Below are positions 1 through 7,854 of a stretch of 64,000 nt of DNA, piece after piece. The stretch is from QHCE01 sp041743105 (GTDB taxonomy: Bacteria > Actinomycetota > Actinomycetes > Mycobacteriales > QHCE01), in NCBI GenBank assembly GCA_041743105.1, contig JBGTNI010000073.1, forward strand, positions 1 to 64,000. The letters run 5' to 3'. The notes beneath the pieces are model-generated. The model did not search any database, was not told the DNA's origin, and saw only the letters and a program-made list of their open reading frames with translations. Every line of letters begins with the position of its first letter. Position 1 is the stretch's first letter. A program made the position numbers and the translations under genes.

Positions 1-411
1 GGAATCACCCCGAGCCTGCCACCGCACGGGCACCCGCTCGGTCACGAGTGGGCGCTAGATGCCGGCGGGGAGGCGCACGTGACCGTCGCGTCCGTGGACG
101 GGCCGGTCGACGCCGCGACGGTCGCCGTCGCTGAGACCTCCGGGCTCGCCGCCACCGTGTGTGCCACCGACGAGGCCGCGGCGACCGCGTTCATCGACGC
201 CTACACCGGCACCGGGGTTTTCTGGAACACCACCACCCGCCTGCTCGACGGGTACAAGCTTCTAGGGTTGCCCGAGACCGGCATCAACGTTGATCGCACG
301 CCTGGCCCTCGCGGCCCGGTCACTTACCTCGACTTGAGCCTGCGCCAGTTCGTCGTCCTTCCGCCGGCTGGCCATATCGGGACGGGCCGGTATGGTGGTA
401 GAAGCAGGTAG
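1..411 (+). CDS. ProA-like aldehyde dehydrogenase, C-terminal part (5' end outside window)
   Basis: The frame is open from the first base, so only the last 136 residues are present. The end of the protein (about WNTTTRLLDGYKLLGLPETG, then RGPVTYLDLSLRQFVV) resembles the C-terminal part of gamma-glutamyl phosphate reductases (ProA), where a ..N.STR..DG..(F/L)GLG.E.. stretch precedes a ..RGP..L..L...K.. stretch. The catalytic cysteine region lies upstream of the window and cannot be checked. It may be a true proline-pathway enzyme or a divergent aldehyde dehydrogenase of that family. It ends 45 bp before erpA on the same strand. Confidence 0.6.
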   Translation, partial: GITPSLPPHGHPLGHEWALDAGGEAHVTVASVDGPVDAATVAVAETSGLAATVCATDEAAATAFIDAYTGTGVFWNTTTRLLDGYKLLGLPETGINVDRTPGPRGPVTYLDLSLRQFVVLPPAGHIGTGRYGGRSR

Positions 412-456
412 TCTTAGCTAAATACATCAGACATCGCCAGGACAGGGAGCTTTACG

Positions 457-867
457 GTGACCGCAGCACAGAGTGCAGCCGTTGCAGAGCACACGGTTTC
501 GGAACTCGCCGCCACCGAGCAGGCAGCCGCCACAGGTATCGCATCGGGCGTAGTGCTCACCGACGCCGCGGCGACCAAGGCCAAGGCGTTGCTAGACCAG
601 GAGGGACGCGACGATCTGCGCCTGCGGATCGCGGTACAGCCTGGGGGCTGCTCCGGTCTGCGCTACCAGCTGTACTTCGACGAACGGAGCCTCGACGGCG
701 ATTCGGTGACCGAGATCGCCGGCGTAGGCGTGGTAGTCGACCGGATGAGCCAGCCCTACCTCGCTGGGGCAACAATCGACTTCGTCGACACCATCTCTAA
801 GCAGGGCTTCACGATCGATAACCCCAACGCTGGTGGGTCGTGTGCCTGCGGTGATTCCTTCAACTAA
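457..867 (+). CDS. erpA: HesB/IscA-type iron-sulfur cluster insertion protein
   Basis: 136-residue A-type Fe-S carrier that hands clusters to apo-proteins in the cytosol. The three conserved cysteines are visible: one in PGGCSGLRY and two in the C-terminal GGSCACGDSF. The first 30 or so residues are an Ala-rich extension ahead of the core, which begins near VLTDAAATKAKALL. The GTG start is preceded by GGGAG seven bases upstream. It stands next to TusA and a cysteine desulfurase gene on the other strand, forming a small sulfur/Fe-S neighbourhood. The fold is certain; ErpA versus IscA role is assigned from actinobacterial context. Confidence 0.88.
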   Translation: MTAAQSAAVAEHTVSELAATEQAAATGIASGVVLTDAAATKAKALLDQEGRDDLRLRIAVQPGGCSGLRYQLYFDERSLDGDSVTEIAGVGVVVDRMSQPYLAGATIDFVDTISKQGFTIDNPNAGGSCACGDSFN

Positions 868-893
868 GGTCGCCGCCAATAGTTCCCTGCCTG

Positions 894-1142
894 CTAGGAC
901 GCCCGAACCACGTCGAACGCCGGGCAGTCCGCCACACGGGTGCCGCCTCTGAACTCGTGACCCCGCAGCCGGCACCATGCCGGGATGTCATGAGCCGCCG
1001 CGGGGTCTTCGGCGATCACCCGCACTACCTCTCCGGCATCGACTTCTGAGATGCGGCGTGCTAGCTCGATCACCGGGATCGGGCAGCGCCGTCCCCGGCA
1101 GTCCAGCACAAGGTGGACCTCGCCAGACGGTTCAGTAGTCAT
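894..1142 (-). CDS. TusA/SirA-family sulfurtransferase
   Basis: 82-residue protein with the family signature at its N-terminus: LDCRGRRCPIPVIELARR, containing the CPxP motif with the persulfide-carrying cysteine. It would accept sulfur from a cysteine desulfurase and pass it to downstream thiolation or molybdenum cofactor steps. The adjacent upstream gene on the same strand (start at 2324, stop 51 bp before this start) is a cysteine desulfurase-like protein, a likely donor partner. Convergent with erpA across a 26-bp gap with no clear terminator. Confidence 0.85.
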   Translation of the reverse strand: MTTEPSGEVHLVLDCRGRRCPIPVIELARRISEVDAGEVVRVIAEDPAAAHDIPAWCRLRGHEFRGGTRVADCPAFDVVRAS

Positions 1143-1193
1143 TTAGGACACCTCCAGCTTTCTGCCGCCGACAGGATTCTGGCGGTACTGCGG

Positions 1194-2324
1194 TCATAGC
1201 GCTGTGACACCGGTGTCTGCCCGCAGCGTCGCCACGGTAGCTGGCAGCACCGCCAGAAAGCGCTCAACCTCGGCCTCGGTCACGCCAGTGTGCAGCGAGA
1301 TCCGAACATTGCCGTGGGTGAGCGCGCCCATGGCGGCCAACACGTGCGACGGGCGGGGCTCATCCGCGGCGCATGCTGAGCCGCTGGAAACCGCGAAGCC
1401 GTGTCGATTTAGCGCGTGCAGCAGCGTTTCCCCGTCCACATACAGGCAGGAAAACGTCACGATGTGCGGTAGCCGGGCGGTGGGATGGCCGACGATTTCT
1501 ACATCGGGCACGGTGGTGGCGATGCGATCTCGGAGCCGGGTCGTGAGCTCGCTAAGCCGGCTGCGGTGCTGGGTGAGGTCGGTGCGGTGAGCCCGCAGCC
1601 CGGCGGCAGCGGCAACCGCAAGCGGAATGCTGTGGTTGCTGTCCACGTCGAATCCGGCTGGCGCAGACCACCGAGTACCGGTGCGGATTGCGAGCACTCC
1701 CACCCCAGTTGGCCCACCCCATTTCCTGGCGCTCGCCGAGAGCAGCGACCAGCCGCGCGGAATCTCGCCGTAGGCCACCGATGCGGCTGCGTCGACGTAA
1801 AGTGGGACTCGTGCGTTCCGGCATGCCGCGGCGATGTCATCGATGGGCTGCAGCGTGCCGACTTCATGGCTCGCGCTGATTAGCGCTGCCAGCGCCACAT
1901 CCGGTCGGGATACGGCATGGACGAACGCCGCCGTATCCACCACGCCGGCGCTATCGACGCCGATGCTGTGACAGACTCCGCCCGAGTTTTCGTGACCAGC
2001 AGCCGACGCCAGCACAGCAGAGTGTTCGATGGTCGAATGCACCAGTGTGCGGCCTGCTCGTGCCCGACCCGCGAGCGCTCCCACGATGGCCAACCGTGCG
2101 GCGGCACTTCCGCTGGTACACAGCGACAGTTCCTGCGCTGTCACGCCAAGCTGTTCGGCAAGACTCTCTTTCGCGGCCTCCAGTAGCTGTCTGGCTTGCC
2201 GGGCCTGGCCGTAGAGCCGCGTGGGATCGGCCCAGCCATCCTCGATGGCGGCTAGCAGCGCCTGCCGCGCCACTGGATGCAGCGGGGCTACGGTAGCGCT
2301 ATCCCAGTAACCGGCGTCATCCAC
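1194..2324 (-). CDS. Cysteine desulfurase-like class V aminotransferase
   Basis: 376-residue PLP enzyme. The Schiff-base lysine lies in SARKWGGPTGVG and a cysteine in SSGSACAADEPRPSHVL occupies the position of the catalytic cysteine loop of NifS/IscS proteins. It differs from the second desulfurase in this window (26046-27224) in lacking the classical N-terminal YLDHASTTP motif (here YWDSATVAPLHP). It starts with GTG and is followed by the TusA-like gene, so the pair probably works as a sulfur relay. The exact substrate and acceptor are inferred from context. Confidence 0.8.
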   Translation of the reverse strand: MDDAGYWDSATVAPLHPVARQALLAAIEDGWADPTRLYGQARQARQLLEAAKESLAEQLGVTAQELSLCTSGSAAARLAIVGALAGRARAGRTLVHSTIEHSAVLASAAGHENSGGVCHSIGVDSAGVVDTAAFVHAVSRPDVALAALISASHEVGTLQPIDDIAAACRNARVPLYVDAAASVAYGEIPRGWSLLSASARKWGGPTGVGVLAIRTGTRWSAPAGFDVDSNHSIPLAVAAAAGLRAHRTDLTQHRSRLSELTTRLRDRIATTVPDVEIVGHPTARLPHIVTFSCLYVDGETLLHALNRHGFAVSSGSACAADEPRPSHVLAAMGALTHGNVRISLHTGVTEAEVERFLAVLPATVATLRADTGVTAL

Positions 2325-2421
2325 GCTGGAAGCCTAACCCCACGATGGGCCCGATGCTTACGGTGACAGGTTTCGTGCCCCACCACAGGCGTGTGGTGAT
2401 GAGTCGAGTAATCTCGCCGCC

Positions 2422-3279
2422 GTGAACTGTTCGCGGCGCTCGCTGATCGTTGCTCCAGCGGCGCTGCTGGGAGTTGCGCCGTTGTCAGGTTGCGACCGTG
2501 AAGAAGCCCTGCGGTTCGGCTGGCCAGAGGGGATCACACCGCAGGCCGAGCAGATGCGGCAACTGTGGACCTGGTCGACGATAGCCGCGCTTTTGGTAGG
2601 CGTCATCGTGTGGGCGCTGATTTTCTGGTGCGTGGTGCGTTACCGCAAGAAGGGCGACGAACTTCCCACCCAGACTCGGTTCAACGCTCCGATCGAAGTG
2701 CTCTATACCGTTGTCCCGATTCTGATCGTGCTGGTGCTGTTTTACTACACGGCAGTTACGCAGACCTATGTAGAGAAACAGTCCGCTAATCCCGATGTCA
2801 CGGTGAACGTGATCGCCAGCAAATGGAACTGGGAGTTCGAGTATCCGGGGCAGGAAACCACGGGACTGCCACGAAAGACGGTCTCCACCGTGGGCTCCGC
2901 CGACCGGGTTCCGGTGCTGGTGCTGCCGGTGGACAAGACCGTGAGGTTCACAGAAGTTTCCACAGATGTCATCCACTCATTCTGGGTCCCCGAGTTGTTA
3001 TTCAAGCGCGACGTCATTCCCGGACGCGTCAACTCCTTTCAGGTGACGATCGATACCACCGGCTCCTATGTGGGGCGCTGCGCGGAGCTCTGCGGCACCT
3101 ACCATTCGGGCATGAACTTCGAATTGCGGGCGGTGAGCTGGGATAAATACCAGCGATTCTTGGCAGCGAAGAAAACGGGCAGCTCGACGCCGGACGCGCT
3201 GCGCGTCATCGGCGAACAGCCCTACGCAACCACCACCAAGCCGTTTGAGACTGACCGTGGCCGATCCAACCCTGTTTAG
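2422..3279 (+). CDS. ctaC: Cytochrome c oxidase subunit II (aa3 type)
   Basis: 285 residues. It opens with a lipoprotein-like signal (APAALLGVAPLSGCDRE), then two membrane helices (about residues 50-72 and 90-112), then the periplasm-facing cupredoxin domain. The CuA centre is visible as VIHSFWVPE (first His) and CAELCGTYHSGM (two Cys, His, Met). It receives electrons from the cytochrome bcc complex. The GTG start at 2422 places the lipobox correctly. ctaF follows 24 bp later, forming the usual ctaC-ctaF unit. Confidence 0.95.
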   Translation: MNCSRRSLIVAPAALLGVAPLSGCDREEALRFGWPEGITPQAEQMRQLWTWSTIAALLVGVIVWALIFWCVVRYRKKGDELPTQTRFNAPIEVLYTVVPILIVLVLFYYTAVTQTYVEKQSANPDVTVNVIASKWNWEFEYPGQETTGLPRKTVSTVGSADRVPVLVLPVDKTVRFTEVSTDVIHSFWVPELLFKRDVIPGRVNSFQVTIDTTGSYVGRCAELCGTYHSGMNFELRAVSWDKYQRFLAAKKTGSSTPDALRVIGEQPYATTTKPFETDRGRSNPV

Positions 3280-3303
3280 AGTGCTCGCCAATGGAGTGAA
3301 AGC

Positions 3304-3720
3304 ATGAAACTGGAATCGCGGATCTTCAACGGCCTCTCGCTGTTCTTGTTCGTCACCGCGGCGGTGTATTACATCTGGACCGACAACACGGCAGAAGGCG
3401 TTGATTGGGTCGGGACTACCGCACTGGTGCTCTCCGGTGGTCTCTGCGGTTTCTGCGGGCTGTTTTTTGCGTTCGTAGCCCGCCGGATCCCACCGCGACC
3501 GGAAGACCGGGACGCCGAGATCGACGAAGGCGCCGGTGAGCTGGGATTTTTCAGCCCCGGAAGCTACTGGCCCTTCGGGCTTGCGCTGGCGGTCGCCATT
3601 GCCGGAATAGGCGCCGTGTACTGGGCGGCTTGGCTGCTCGTGGTGGGTGCGGTTGCCATCATCGGGATGGTGGGTGGCCTGCTGTTCGAGTACTACACCG
3701 GGAATCGCGCAAGCCACTGA
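3304..3720 (+). CDS. ctaF: Cytochrome c oxidase subunit IV (actinobacterial)
   Basis: 138-residue membrane protein with four hydrophobic helices: two near residues 9-25 and 40-60, and two near 82-125 (ALAVAIAGIGAVYWAAWLLVVGAVAIIG...). This is the small actinobacterial oxidase subunit that is always found behind ctaC. The start ATG has AAAGC just upstream and lies 24 bp after the ctaC stop. It is convergent with trpD, the two stops being only 11 bp apart. Confidence 0.92.
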   Translation: MKLESRIFNGLSLFLFVTAAVYYIWTDNTAEGVDWVGTTALVLSGGLCGFCGLFFAFVARRIPPRPEDRDAEIDEGAGELGFFSPGSYWPFGLALAVAIAGIGAVYWAAWLLVVGAVAIIGMVGGLLFEYYTGNRASH

Positions 3721-3731
3721 GTGGTTGAGCT

Positions 3732-4796
3732 TCAGCTCCTTGGATCGCCGGGTAAGCGACTGCGGTGGGCGGCGACCCAGCGTTCGAGCACGCCGGCGGC
3801 TGCGCCGGTGTCAATCGCTGCTGTGGCGTCGCGGAGTGTGGTGGCGATAGCCCGTGTCACCGTGTCGGTCGTGAGAGCGCCGGGACCGAAGCCACGATAT
3901 GCGGCGATAGCCGCGGCCGCGTTGAGGAGCGTGGCATCACGGATCGGCCCCGTCGCTCCGTCGAGTACGGCGCGTAGTGTGGCCGCGTTCGCTGCCGCTT
4001 CTCCTCCGGCGAGATCGGCATCTCGCGCGCGGGGGATTCCCAGGTCTGCCGCGTCGATCCTCATGGGCGAGACCCTGCCGTTGCTGACTACCCAGACGGC
4101 AGTCGGTGCGGTGGTGGTGAACTCGTCGAGCCCGTCCTCGCCACGCAGCACCAACGCACTGACGCCGCGTTGCGCAAACACGTCGGCCAGAATTGGGGCC
4201 ATGGCCGCATCGGAGCAACCAACGGCAGCCGATCGTGGTTGCGCCGGGTTACTTAGCGGTCCCAGGAAGTTGAAGATAGTCGGGATGCCGAGCTGTTGGC
4301 GGGCTGCCGCCGCGTGCCGTAGACCGGGATGAAATTGTCGCGCAAAGCAGAATCCGATGCCGATCCGCCGCAGGTCGCGGGCGATCTGCTCGGCAGAGGC
4401 CTCGATTCCGATGCCAAGTGCTTCTAGTACATCGGCGGCGCCGCAGGTCGACGATGCGGCACGGTTGCCGTGCTTGACCACCGGGACGCCGGCACCCGCG
4501 GCGACCAGCGCGGCCATGGTAGAGATGTTGACGGTGTTGGCGCCGTCACCACCGGTGCCCACGACGTCTACCGCGTCGTGGATCGTCGGCATGGGCTGCA
4601 TGTACTCCAACATCGCCTGTACGAAGCCGCTCACTTCGGCGGCGGTTTCTCCTTTGGCGCGCAACCCCACCGCTAGACCGGCAATCTGGGCTGGGCTGGC
4701 GGTGCCGGTAACCGTCTGCTGCATCGCCCACGCGGCCTGTTCTGGGGCAAGGTGTTCGCCGCGTACGAGCATCGCGAGGAGAGTTTTCCAGCTCAT
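3732..4796 (-). CDS. trpD: Anthranilate phosphoribosyltransferase
   Basis: 354 residues, second step of tryptophan synthesis from chorismate: transfer of phosphoribose from PRPP to anthranilate. Visible motifs are VDVVGTGGDGANTVNIST (PRPP-binding GTGGD), VVKHGNRAASSTCGAADVLEALG and FNFLGPLSNPAQP. The open frame continues upstream to 4991, but the ATG at 4796 overlaps the stop of the preceding gene as ATGA and begins the family N-terminus (MSWKTLLAMLVRGE), so this start is chosen. It is the last gene of a three-gene reverse-strand unit with a receiver-like protein and ctaG. Confidence 0.95.
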   Translation of the reverse strand: MSWKTLLAMLVRGEHLAPEQAAWAMQQTVTGTASPAQIAGLAVGLRAKGETAAEVSGFVQAMLEYMQPMPTIHDAVDVVGTGGDGANTVNISTMAALVAAGAGVPVVKHGNRAASSTCGAADVLEALGIGIEASAEQIARDLRRIGIGFCFARQFHPGLRHAAAARQQLGIPTIFNFLGPLSNPAQPRSAAVGCSDAAMAPILADVFAQRGVSALVLRGEDGLDEFTTTAPTAVWVVSNGRVSPMRIDAADLGIPRARDADLAGGEAAANAATLRAVLDGATGPIRDATLLNAAAAIAAYRGFGPGALTTDTVTRAIATTLRDATAAIDTGAAAGVLERWVAAHRSRLPGDPRS

Positions 4797-5266
4797 GCGG
4801 TGAGTGTTGTGGTGGTGCTGAGTTTCTTGACGGCACTGAGCTTTGCACCGGGCCGGGTCCGCAACAGATCGGCCACGGTGCGTGCGGTGGTCACTGGGTC
4901 TAGCGGATGCGTGAGCACCGCATCTGCCTGCGACCACGCGGCAAGCCAACGGTCGGCCTGGCGTGCAACCAGGAGACAGACGGGGGGACAATCGGTGAGC
5001 TCGTTTTTCAGCTGGCGAGATATGCCCATGCCGCCGGTGGGCCAGGCCTCCCCGTCAAGCAGCAGCACGTCCACCGTGCCGGCATCGGCCGCCACGATGA
5101 CCTCATCGATAGTCGTGGTGTCCAAAAAATCCACAGTGCCTAGATCTGGGGCGGGCCGTGCACCGATGGCCAGGCGCATTCGCTCCCGCGTAGCCTCGTC
5201 GTCGCTGTAGAGCAGAACCGTGAAATCTGCCGGACGACGCCGTCTAGTGACCGCTGAGCTGTTCAT
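4793..5266 (-). CDS. Stand-alone response-regulator-receiver-like protein
   Basis: 157 residues with a CheY-like alpha/beta pattern. An acidic pair (LYSDDEATRERM) is near residue 21, and VDVLLLDGEAWPTGG near residue 68 has an aspartate at the phospho-acceptor position. HPLDPVTTARTVADLL may replace the usual lysine-proline loop, since the conserved Lys is not obvious. There is no output domain. It is coupled on both sides by ATGA overlaps: ctaG ends in its start codon and trpD starts in its stop codon. Whether it is phosphorylated is unknown. Confidence 0.7.
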   Translation of the reverse strand: MNSSAVTRRRRPADFTVLLYSDDEATRERMRLAIGARPAPDLGTVDFLDTTTIDEVIVAADAGTVDVLLLDGEAWPTGGMGISRQLKNELTDCPPVCLLVARQADRWLAAWSQADAVLTHPLDPVTTARTVADLLRTRPGAKLSAVKKLSTTTTLTA

Positions 5267-6219
5267 GGCACGGATGGTACCGCCGGGCGGCCGGTGGTTG
5301 CGCCATCGGCGTCGGCGCTATTCGAGCTGTCCCCGGTGTCAGCGGCGCTGTCTGCTGTCTCCAATCGGTCTAGCCTTCGATCTTCTCGTAGGCCATCACG
5401 ATGTGAAGCTTTCACCCATTGCGCTATCAGCGCGCCCAACATGAGCAGGCTCACGAGATCACCAGATGCCCACAGCAGCCCGCCGCCGATGTTCTGCCGC
5501 TGCGCCGGGTCGAGCCAGGCTAGATCCAGCGACGCGTAGTAGGCGCCGGCGAGTATCTCGTAACTGCTCATGATCGTGAGTCCGAGCACCGCGTGAATGG
5601 GCATGGAGATGAACATCAGCAGCGCTCTGCCTGGATAGGGGAGCCGGCCTGGCAGCGGATCGAAGCCGATCAGTGGCCAGAAGAACAGACAGCCCACGAT
5701 CAGGAAGTGTGCGTGCATCGCCTCGTGCAGGAAACGATTCTCCAACGTTGCCTGGTAGAGCCCGGAGAAGTAGAGCATGTACGGGGTAGCGACGAAGAGC
5801 AGGAACGACACCACCGGGAATGCCAATACCCTGGCAAGCCTGCTGTGCAACGCTGTCAGCAGGATCTTTCGTGGGTGCTTGGTCAAGATTCGCAGCGCCA
5901 GCGTCACGGGTGCGCCAAGAGCCAGGAATATCGGCGCCACCATCGCCAGCAGCATGTGCTGCACCATGTGCACGTCGAACATGATGTCGTCGTAGGCGCC
6001 CAGTCCCGACAGGGTGGCGACCGCGATCGTGCCCAAGCCTCCCAAGCAGAAGTACAAGGTTCGCGACAGCGGCCAGCTGTCGCCGCGAGCCCGCAGCCGA
6101 TATGCACCGTAGAGGTAGCTCGTCGCGGCGACGACGAGTAGCAGCGTGAGCCACGAGTCCAGGGACAGCTCGGTGAACAGCGCGGCCGGCGTGAACGGGG
6201 CGACATTTGAGGCGTACAC
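5263..6219 (-). CDS. CtaG-type (caa3_CtaG family) cytochrome c oxidase assembly membrane protein
   Basis: 318-residue polytopic membrane protein, about seven helices. The family features are a histidine-rich loop (DIMFDVHMVQHMLLAMVAPIF) and LHEAMHAHFLIVGCLFFWPLIG. The protein is thought to help copper insertion into the oxidase and lies among oxidase genes here. The C-terminal 45 residues are polar (ADSAADTGDSSNSADADG). The start is GTG. It heads the ctaG-receiver-trpD unit, and an AT-rich region with a palindrome lies just upstream. Confidence 0.82.
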   Translation of the reverse strand: MYASNVAPFTPAALFTELSLDSWLTLLLVVAATSYLYGAYRLRARGDSWPLSRTLYFCLGGLGTIAVATLSGLGAYDDIMFDVHMVQHMLLAMVAPIFLALGAPVTLALRILTKHPRKILLTALHSRLARVLAFPVVSFLLFVATPYMLYFSGLYQATLENRFLHEAMHAHFLIVGCLFFWPLIGFDPLPGRLPYPGRALLMFISMPIHAVLGLTIMSSYEILAGAYYASLDLAWLDPAQRQNIGGGLLWASGDLVSLLMLGALIAQWVKASHRDGLREDRRLDRLETADSAADTGDSSNSADADGATTGRPAVPSVP

Positions 6220-6584
6220 GGTCTACCAGGCTAGACCTGGGCGGCCGCCGGGATGATGGCCGTGGCTCGGGAAGCGAAATATACGTTGTATATGTGAATT
6301 TGAGCTAAGTCTAAGAGCAATATGGGCGTTATACCCCATTAGCCCGATTTAAATTTTCCTCAGATGTTGTCAAATCATCCGTTTGGATCCGAATGCCTGT
6401 AGTAAACGCAGTTTCTCGGGCAGCATTTTCTCGATTCAGCGGGTAGTATCGTAGGCGTCGTGCTACTAAATCGCCCGTTAGACATATTGGTTACTTAATC
6501 GGACTGCCTGTCCGTTTACGTGAAGCAACCCTGACCCTGTTCTTCTACGCAAGCCGACTATTCCCGAGCTGACCCGATTAAGGA
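6220..6584. other. AT-rich intergenic region between ctaG and the reductase/KAS III cassette
   Basis: 365 bp without a convincing gene. Roughly from 6270 to 6480 the base composition is clearly more AT-rich than the surroundings, with runs such as ATTTAAATTTTCC. It contains the palindrome listed separately at 6279-6293. It must hold the divergent promoters of ctaG (reverse) and of the cassette (forward); I cannot place either with confidence. Confidence 0.6.
6279..6293. promoter_or_regulatory. Perfect palindrome, possible operator upstream of ctaG
   Basis: ATATAC-GTT-GTATAT is a 6-3-6 inverted repeat located 60 bp upstream of the ctaG GTG start and about 290 bp upstream of the cassette. It is a typical size for a dimeric repressor site; no cognate regulator gene is adjacent. 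Confidence 0.35.
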
Positions 6585-7826
6585 ATGGTAAGTGAGATGA
6601 CTCATCTTATTTTCCCTAGCAAAATAGGAACCGGAAACCGAACCGGAAACCTGCCAGGGTTTTCGAGCGGAAATCTTAATAGCCAGATTCCAAGCCTCAA
6701 GGTGAATGGTGACACGCAGGCAAAGGGGCGGATGGTATTCCTTTCCAATGTTCCTACGGCTGATATCGATGAATTCTTTCCGCAAGAGATGCATGCCATG
6801 GTACGTCATGCTCGAGAAAACGACGGTTGGATCGCTTTTGATCCATTCGATATCCGCGGAAAAGCAATCGGTCAACTCATAGCAGTTCCCTATACCGGCC
6901 AAGAAATTATCTATAGGCGTTCTCACTTCCTGAAAAAGGAACTTGCGATCACCAGGCACGTTGCCGAAGAGCTCGGTCCAGACGTTATCGGGCTCGGTAG
7001 TTTGATGACCTCGATCGCACACGGCGGAGTCGATGTGGCTAATTTTGTCGACGATAACGAATGGAAGCTGCGCGTCACCACCGGTGACGCGGGGGATGTT
7101 GTCGCCATCGCCGATGGCCTGCGTCGGCTGGGAGTGAACAGCCGACATCACATCGGTGTTATCGGCCCTGGCTTGGTCGGAAGTTGGTTGGCGACTCACA
7201 CCCCTAGATGGGGGAACCAGACCACACTGTTCGGCGAGCCGCGGCATGAGCGCCAGATGCAACGGCTCGCCGAAGTGGTGCGTGCCGATTTGAAAGCTGT
7301 CGAAAACCTAAGAGTCACAATGAATCTTGGACTGCTGGCCGAATGTGATGTGGTTGTCATTACCACCAGCCGTGGCGATTTCGCCCCCGAGATGTTCAAG
7401 CCAGGCACCGTCATCATGGATCCCGCTATTCCGCGGGCTATCACCGAAGGCCGGCAGTGGCGTGACCGTGGTGTACCGGTGATCACGAACGCCGGTCAGA
7501 TGTCCGTGCCCGGCGCTAACGTCGGCTTGGAGTGGGGGACCGAATCCGACCCGTCCAGTCCTACCTATGCGCCCACGCTGTACGGCTGTGCCGCCGAGAC
7601 AGCACAATATGCGATCCATCGGCACGACGAGCACAATGTCGGTCACATGAACGATGACATGGTTCGCCGTTGCACACAATGGTTCCAAGAAACCGAAGGC
7701 TGGGGCCACGCCGATCCACGTATGTGGACCGAATCTGCTTTTGAGCCCATTGCTGAAGCCGGCTGGAACTGGGTCAGCACCAGTGATCATTCCGGGGTTT
7801 CTCTTTTCAGCTCTGCCGCGCACTAG
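6585..7826 (+). CDS. Rossmann-fold oxidoreductase resembling long-chain acyl-ACP reductase
   Basis: 413 residues. Its layout resembles cyanobacterial acyl-ACP reductases: an N-terminal domain with ELGPDVIGLGSLMTSIAHGG followed by RVTTGDAGDVVAIADGL, a nucleotide-binding segment HIGVIGPGLVGSWLATH, then CDVVVITTSR, FKPGTVIMDPAIPRAI and LYGCAAETAQ near the C-terminus. This is from pattern memory, not alignment, and the similarity is distant. It could instead be a different NAD(P)-dependent dehydrogenase. The 5' third is AT-richer than neighbouring genes. A KAS III gene follows 28 bp downstream, so the pair likely acts on an acyl-ACP or acyl-CoA to make a small metabolite. An alternative ATG is at 6597. 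Confidence 0.55.
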   Translation: MVSEMTHLIFPSKIGTGNRTGNLPGFSSGNLNSQIPSLKVNGDTQAKGRMVFLSNVPTADIDEFFPQEMHAMVRHARENDGWIAFDPFDIRGKAIGQLIAVPYTGQEIIYRRSHFLKKELAITRHVAEELGPDVIGLGSLMTSIAHGGVDVANFVDDNEWKLRVTTGDAGDVVAIADGLRRLGVNSRHHIGVIGPGLVGSWLATHTPRWGNQTTLFGEPRHERQMQRLAEVVRADLKAVENLRVTMNLGLLAECDVVVITTSRGDFAPEMFKPGTVIMDPAIPRAITEGRQWRDRGVPVITNAGQMSVPGANVGLEWGTESDPSSPTYAPTLYGCAAETAQYAIHRHDEHNVGHMNDDMVRRCTQWFQETEGWGHADPRMWTESAFEPIAEAGWNWVSTSDHSGVSLFSSAAH

Positions 7827-7854
7827 TTGCGATACCAAAAGAAAGGGTAAGATC

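Noticed and set aside
592..978. Reverse-strand open frame across the erpA gene
   Set aside because: Antisense to erpA, which has clear motifs; the translation shows no family pattern.
2485..2976. Reverse-strand frame inside ctaC
   Set aside because: Antisense shadow of a membrane protein gene; no domain or ribosome-binding site.
5593..6141. 182-codon forward frame opposite ctaG
   Set aside because: Composition is typical of a shadow (His/Gln/Arg-rich translation) and the reverse gene is convincing.
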